Below, piece by piece: positions 7,010 to 12,782 of a stretch of 12,782 nucleotides of DNA. The position numbers and the translations under genes were made by a program. Source of the DNA: Alphaproteobacteria bacterium (GTDB taxonomy: Bacteria; Pseudomonadota; Alphaproteobacteria; UBA6615); the NCBI GenBank assembly GCA_013003285.1, contig JABDJY010000233.1, positions 1 through 12,782 of the forward strand, given 5' to 3'. A model generated the notes under the pieces. The model saw nothing but the letters and a program-made list of their open reading frames with translations, ran no database searches and had not been told where the DNA came from. Positions within the stretch are counted from its first letter, which is position 1, and each line of letters starts with the position of its first letter.

Positions 7010-7082
7010 CCTCATGCTGAGCTTGTCGAAGTATGGGCGCTGCAACACCTCGATCCTTCGACAGGTTCAGGATGAGGTGTTG
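7010..7082. repeat. Intergenic palindromic element, REP-like / dispersed-repeat type
   Basis: CTCATGCTGAGCTTGTCGAAG (within 7010-7031) and CTTCGACAGGTTCAGGATGAGG (7056-7077) form an imperfect inverted repeat of 22 bases with a few mismatches. The right half can fold differently: CAACACCTC (7043-7051) pairs perfectly with GAGGTGTTG (7074-7082), continued by ATCCT (7053-7057) with AGGAT (7069-7073). The core resembles the CTGAGCTTGTCGAAG / CTTCGACAAGCTCAGGATGAGG palindromes that I recall being scattered between genes in many proteobacterial genomes. It lies between two convergent genes, where it could end transcription from both sides, although no U-run is evident. Copy number in this genome cannot be seen here. 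Confidence 0.7.
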
Positions 7083-7103
7083 GGTTTGAACCGTGATTGC
7101 CGA

Positions 7104-8717
7104 TCATTTCTTCTTAGCGCGTTTCCAGAAACGCTTGCGCCGGGTGAAGCGGTCCCATTGGGTCAGCAGATTGGTTTCACCGCGTTTGGCGCGGGCGGTG
7201 CTCCAGCCGACGACCAGGCCGACGCCCCTGACGATGTCGTCATGGGCCGGGTCGGCGAAGGCCTGGTAGATCACCGTCTCAAGCTGCCGCTCGGTGACGG
7301 CGAGATCGTTCAAATCGCCCAGAGTGACTTGTAGGCGCGATAGATCGCCGATCATCTGGCCCGTCGCCTTACCGGGATAGACCGCGGCGAAGAATTCAGA
7401 GGCGTAGCGCATCTTCTTGACTGCGATGCGAAGCCTGTGCCGTCTCTGCGGTGTCGCGGTCGCCAGTTTGCGGCCCAGCTTGAGGAGTTTGCGGTGGCGG
7501 CGTTCGAGCTGGATTTGGGCAAAGGCGGTCAGCGGGGCATCGAGAATTTCGCGCCGGGTCGTGTGCCGGTCGGCGTGCCAGGCGGCGTCGTCGAGCCAGC
7601 GACCGAAATTCAGAACGAATGTGGTGTAGCGCGGCGATAGGGTGGCCGCGCGGGCGGTCTCGTAGTTTCGTGCCCGGGCGCGCAAACATTGTTCGCGCAA
7701 GGCGGTCAGCGCGATGTCGTCCTGACGGTTTGCTTCGAGCGGCGCCAGCACATCATCCAAAAATACATCCCAGTCGCGCGCGGCGCCAAGGGCATTACCG
7801 ATCCATTGGCATTCGCGTTTCAGCCAGCGCGCCTGCATGGCCGGCAATACGCTGTCGAACAGGGTGAAGGCCGAACGCGTTCTGCGCAGCGCGACCCTCA
7901 TTTGGTGCAAGGCCTCGGCGTCGCCGCTTTCGAGCACCGCGGGTTCGTTGGCCATCCAATGGACGAAGCAGCCGGCGAACACCGCCGACATACCAGCAGC
8001 GACGCTTGTATCGGGGGTGAAGCGAACTTTTTTCGCCTTGTGACTTTTGGGGATGTCGCCGGTGAAGAGGGCATAGGCCCGTTCCGCCTTGCTGCGGAGT
8101 TCAACCTGCAGCGGTGCCACCTCGTGCAGGTCTTGCGCCAGAGCGTAGAGCGCCTGCCTGTGGCCCTTGAGAAGCTCGAGTTCGATTTCGGCGGTCGGCA
8201 CATTGCGGTCACCGGCCTCCAGCGTGCCGCGGTCGAAGGCGATTTCGATAATGGCGATGTCGCCGTCATGTTTGTAGCCGATGACCCTTGTCTCGCGCTC
8301 GATGAGGGTGCGGCAGATCGCCGTCAGTTCGTTCGGCGCGAGATGGCCGAGCAAGGCGAGTGCATGGCGGTCGGTGACCCAGTCCGGTCGCGGCGTGAGG
8401 TCGGGCACCACGGTTTCCCATTCGCGCCGGTCGAGCGCGCCGGTGGCGGCGCCCTTGGTCTTGATGTTCTGCACGAAGCGGTCGCCCTCGCGGCGAACCC
8501 GCAGGCTGATACCGCGCTTTTGCAGCCGTAGGTCGGCGGTATCGTAATAGGCGGCGTCGAGGTTCTGCGCGCTCGCCAGACCCGGAATACCGGCGGCGAG
8601 AAGCGGCGACGCCAGTATCTGTGCCACGGCGTCGGGGGTGGCGCGCAGCTTGAGCTCGATCTCGCGGGAAATCGCCGCGTCGGGCTCCGGGGCTTTATCG
8701 CTACCTTTGAGGTTCAA
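7104..8717 (-). CDS. CYTH and CHAD domain protein (triphosphate/polyphosphate-related)
   Basis: An N-terminal CYTH domain (about 18-210) shows the diagnostic EIELKLRA (19-26), the basic strand LRVRREGDRFVQNIKTKG (72-89) and the acidic EIELELLKG (177-185). It forms the triphosphate tunnel of inorganic triphosphatases and thiamine-triphosphatase-like enzymes. A C-terminal CHAD domain (about 235-510) has its two histidine-basic helices at LHQMRVALRRTRSAF (270-284) and HRLRIAVKKMRYASEFF (427-443); CHAD domains bind polyphosphate. The likely role is triphosphate hydrolysis or binding to polyphosphate granules; this is inferred from family knowledge. No ATG is available near the 5' end. I prefer the TTG at 8717 because GGAAAGA lies seven bases upstream. 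An in-frame TTG at 8783 would add 22 residues with no clear ribosome binding site. The C-terminus is strongly basic (RRKRFWKRAKKK). The gene is on the same strand as uvrA and the DCC gene and is probably transcribed after them. Confidence 0.92.
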   Translation of the reverse strand: MNLKGSDKAPEPDAAISREIELKLRATPDAVAQILASPLLAAGIPGLASAQNLDAAYYDTADLRLQKRGISLRVRREGDRFVQNIKTKGAATGALDRREWETVVPDLTPRPDWVTDRHALALLGHLAPNELTAICRTLIERETRVIGYKHDGDIAIIEIAFDRGTLEAGDRNVPTAEIELELLKGHRQALYALAQDLHEVAPLQVELRSKAERAYALFTGDIPKSHKAKKVRFTPDTSVAAGMSAVFAGCFVHWMANEPAVLESGDAEALHQMRVALRRTRSAFTLFDSVLPAMQARWLKRECQWIGNALGAARDWDVFLDDVLAPLEANRQDDIALTALREQCLRARARNYETARAATLSPRYTTFVLNFGRWLDDAAWHADRHTTRREILDAPLTAFAQIQLERRHRKLLKLGRKLATATPQRRHRLRIAVKKMRYASEFFAAVYPGKATGQMIGDLSRLQVTLGDLNDLAVTERQLETVIYQAFADPAHDDIVRGVGLVVGWSTARAKRGETNLLTQWDRFTRRKRFWKRAKKK

Positions 8718-8845
8718 CGGACGATCTTTCCAACTTCTGTCGCGCCGATCGGACAGCCATTCGGTGACAGGCCAGTGTCGCAATTCCGGCGGGCAAGATA
8801 AACAGCGGGCGGCAAATTGTTGCGCCTATGGTTAACGGTAAGCGC

Positions 8846-9225
8846 CTACCAGCGGCCCTTTCGCTGGTTCCAGGCATAGAGCCGGTCGGCGAACCAATCG
8901 TAGCCGGCGCGGGCGAGGGACCGCAGAACCGGCCGCGAAATGAGCCAGCCGAGCCAGCGGCGGCGCGGCGTCAGACGCAGAAGAACGGCGGCGGCGTCGG
9001 CACCCCGGTGGAGCACGCCATCACCATCGCGCACATAGAAATGACGGCGCACATCGTCCAGGGTCAAACCGTCTTCGGCCAGCGCCTCGGGCGTTTGCGT
9101 CATGTCGGTGAAGACGGCGGCATCCGTCGCGCCGGCTTTTTCCAGCGCGCCGCGCTGATCGTCCATGCCCGCCCGGCACACCGGACAGGCGCTATTGTAG
9201 AACACTTCGACCGGTGGTTTCCCGT

Positions 9226-9229
<4 letters not shown>
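8846..9229 (-). CDS. DCC-family thiol-disulfide oxidoreductase (DUF393)
   Basis: The 127-residue protein has the DCC family N-terminus VEVFYNSACPVCRAGM (7-22), where Cys15 and Cys18 form the thioredoxin-like CxxC. The rest follows the family pattern: FYVRDGDGVLHRGADAAAVLLRL (64-86), then tryptophan-rich helices (RRRWLGWL...YDWFADRLYAWNQRKGRW) at the C-terminus. No signal peptide is present, so the protein is likely cytoplasmic or membrane-associated through its C-terminal helices. The redox partner is unknown for the family. Translation starts at a GTG (9229-9227) that overlaps the uvrA TGA stop as GTGA, so it is very likely translationally coupled to uvrA. The link between UvrA and a thiol-redox protein is positional only. 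Confidence 0.9.
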
Positions 9230-12084
<2,855 letters not shown>

Positions 12085-12198
12085 GAGACTTTGATTATGG
12101 CGTGACGTTAGGGCCAAGCAGTCTTGTCGCCGCTGCCGGTGGCGGATGCACCCTTATCATGGTGTCGCGGATCGCGAAATGGGAGTCCCTATACCCTA

Positions 12199-12225
12199 GT
12201 TATAGTGAGAATAAAACAAGAACAA
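12199..12225 (-). promoter_or_regulatory. Probable LexA-controlled promoter of uvrA
   Basis: Read on the minus strand, TTGTTC (12225-12220) and TATAAC (12204-12199) form a candidate -35/-10 pair 15 bases apart; a shifted -35 gives 16-17. Within it GTTC (12223-12220), seven bases and ATTC (12212-12209) form a direct repeat that is one base off GTTC-N7-GTTC, the alphaproteobacterial LexA operator. Placing the operator in the spacer is the classic repression arrangement, and uvrA is a usual SOS gene. The inferred start point lies about 108 bases before the uvrA ATG, a rather long leader. The bases are seen; LexA binding is inference. Confidence 0.5.
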
Positions 12226-12270
12226 CTTGGGATGGATATGTGGACAAGTCTCCGTCCACCGGGCACGCAG

Positions 12271-12302
12271 TAGCGGCGCCGTTGACAGAAACGGCGCCGC
12301 TA
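12271..12302 (-). terminator. Strong hairpin after the SPFH gene, terminator-like
   Basis: TAGCGGCGCCGTT (12271-12283) pairs perfectly over 13 bases with AACGGCGCCGCTA (12290-12302), leaving a six-base loop (gacaga). It starts 15 bases after the stop codon of the SPFH-family gene on the minus strand, the expected place for a terminator. No T-run follows on that strand, so it is not a textbook intrinsic terminator. It may stop or stabilise the 3' end, or separate this gene from the uvrA promoter. Confidence 0.5.
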
Positions 12303-12317
12303 TCGGTTTGTCGTTGT

Positions 12318-12782
12318 CTACTTACCGGAATTCAAGATGAGCGGCAGGCCGTCCGTGCCGCCGATGACAACGATCTTTGTATTTTGGCTTTCGGCAAGTC
12401 TTTCCGTGGCCTCGATACCTTTCCAGCGCAGAAGCTGTTCGTCGATGCCCTCGCGGACGATGTTCTGGAAGTCCTTGATGCCCCTGGCCTCGATGCGTTT
12501 GCGCTCGGCCTCCTGGGTTTCCTTCTGCAATACGAACACCATGCGTTGCGCCTCTTGTTCGGCCGCGAGCTTTTGCTCAATCGAGGCCCGTATCTGCGTG
12601 GGCAATTTCACATCGCGCAATAGAACCTGTTGTACGGCGACAGCCTGTCCATCGTATTGGCGTTCCGCCAGCAGCGCGGCGATACGGCCCACCAATCGTT
12701 TTTGCGTCTCATCGGCGAGAAGTTCGCGTTTGTCGCTATAGGCCTCCTGCGAATTGAATTGGGTCATCGCTTCCCGCACTGC
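12318..12782 (-). CDS. SPFH/Band 7 (prohibitin-like) protein, C-terminal part, cut by the right edge
   Basis: The visible 154 residues are the C-terminal portion of an SPFH (stomatin/prohibitin/flotillin/HflK-C) protein; the frame is open to the window edge, so the N-terminal membrane anchor and most of the Band 7 domain lie outside. Recognisable parts are REAMTQFNSQEAYSDKRE, the VQQVLLRDVKLP strand that closes the SPFH core, and the charged helix AAEQEAQRMVFVLQKETQEAERKRIEARG, a likely coiled coil for ring assembly. The protein ends with NTKIVVIGGTDGLPLILNSGK, resembling prohibitin and HflC-like C-termini. Such proteins form membrane scaffolds that control FtsH-type proteases or membrane microdomains. 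A GTG within the visible part (12779) is not the start, because the resemblance continues through it. A strong hairpin follows the stop codon. Confidence 0.88.
   Translation of the reverse strand, partial: AVREAMTQFNSQEAYSDKRELLADETQKRLVGRIAALLAERQYDGQAVAVQQVLLRDVKLPTQIRASIEQKLAAEQEAQRMVFVLQKETQEAERKRIEARGIKDFQNIVREGIDEQLLRWKGIEATERLAESQNTKIVVIGGTDGLPLILNSGK

Noticed and set aside
7689..8531. A 280-codon plus-strand open frame
   Set aside because: It is antisense to the CYTH-CHAD gene, whose domains are unmistakable. The frame is a by-product of GC-rich third positions and shows no family resemblance.
12085..12117. TTG start extending uvrA by 11 residues
   Set aside because: The ATG at 12084 gives the standard UvrA N-terminus. 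The extra residues do not look like the family and no ribosome binding site precedes the TTG.
12240..12259. GTGGAC/GTCCAC inverted repeat upstream of the uvrA promoter
   Set aside because: It has six base pairs around an eight-base loop. It might be an operator, but it is too short to claim without conservation evidence.

Overview
The window looks like chromosomal DNA of an alphaproteobacterium, probably of Rhodospirillales type. The evidence is a GC-rich sequence with a strong coding bias, a terpene-synthase-like protein of the NDUFAF6 kind, a folate-dependent TrmFO, a UvrA of the alphaproteobacterial form (CPVSGF in the first zinc module), and a GTTC-N7-type LexA box in front of uvrA. No phage, transposon, CRISPR or stable RNA gene is visible. 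The placement rests on protein resemblance from memory, not on a search.

Layout. Positions 1-111 (minus) hold a 31-residue single-helix membrane protein that is probably followed by another gene outside the left edge. Positions 242-1087 (plus) encode a squalene/phytoene-synthase-fold protein lacking the aspartate motifs, most likely an NDUFAF6-like complex I assembly factor. It converges on a minus-strand pair, trmFO (1596-2981) and a VOC/glyoxalase-like gene (1084-1560), and the two convergent stop codons share one CTAG. Divergent from trmFO is a secreted cysteine-containing protein of unknown function (3110-3916). It is followed on the same strand by a luciferase-like flavin monooxygenase (3972-5024).

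The middle of the window is a small oxidative group: the luciferase-like enzyme, a convergent DUF1330 protein (5041-5328) and a divergent 4-hydroxyphenylacetate-3-hydroxylase-family monooxygenase (5477-6988). The 148-bp divergent promoter region carries three ATAGGGC repeats. No flavin reductase partner lies in the window. A palindromic dispersed-repeat-like element (7010-7082) separates the hydroxylase from the next convergent gene.

The right part is a minus-strand run: uvrA (9226-12084), a DCC-family thiol-disulfide oxidoreductase whose GTG start overlaps the uvrA stop (GTGA), and a CYTH-CHAD protein (7104-about 8717) linked to polyphosphate or triphosphate chemistry. A plausible LexA-controlled promoter lies about 110-140 bp upstream of uvrA. 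Beyond it is a strong 13-bp hairpin at the end of a partial SPFH/prohibitin-family gene that runs off the right edge.

Overall this is mostly ordinary housekeeping and catabolic content. I did not find a convincing new multi-gene system. The points most worth checking are the unrecognised small membrane protein, the unrecognised secreted protein, the flavin-monooxygenase cluster with its repeated promoter motif, and the uvrA-DCC-CYTH/CHAD arrangement.
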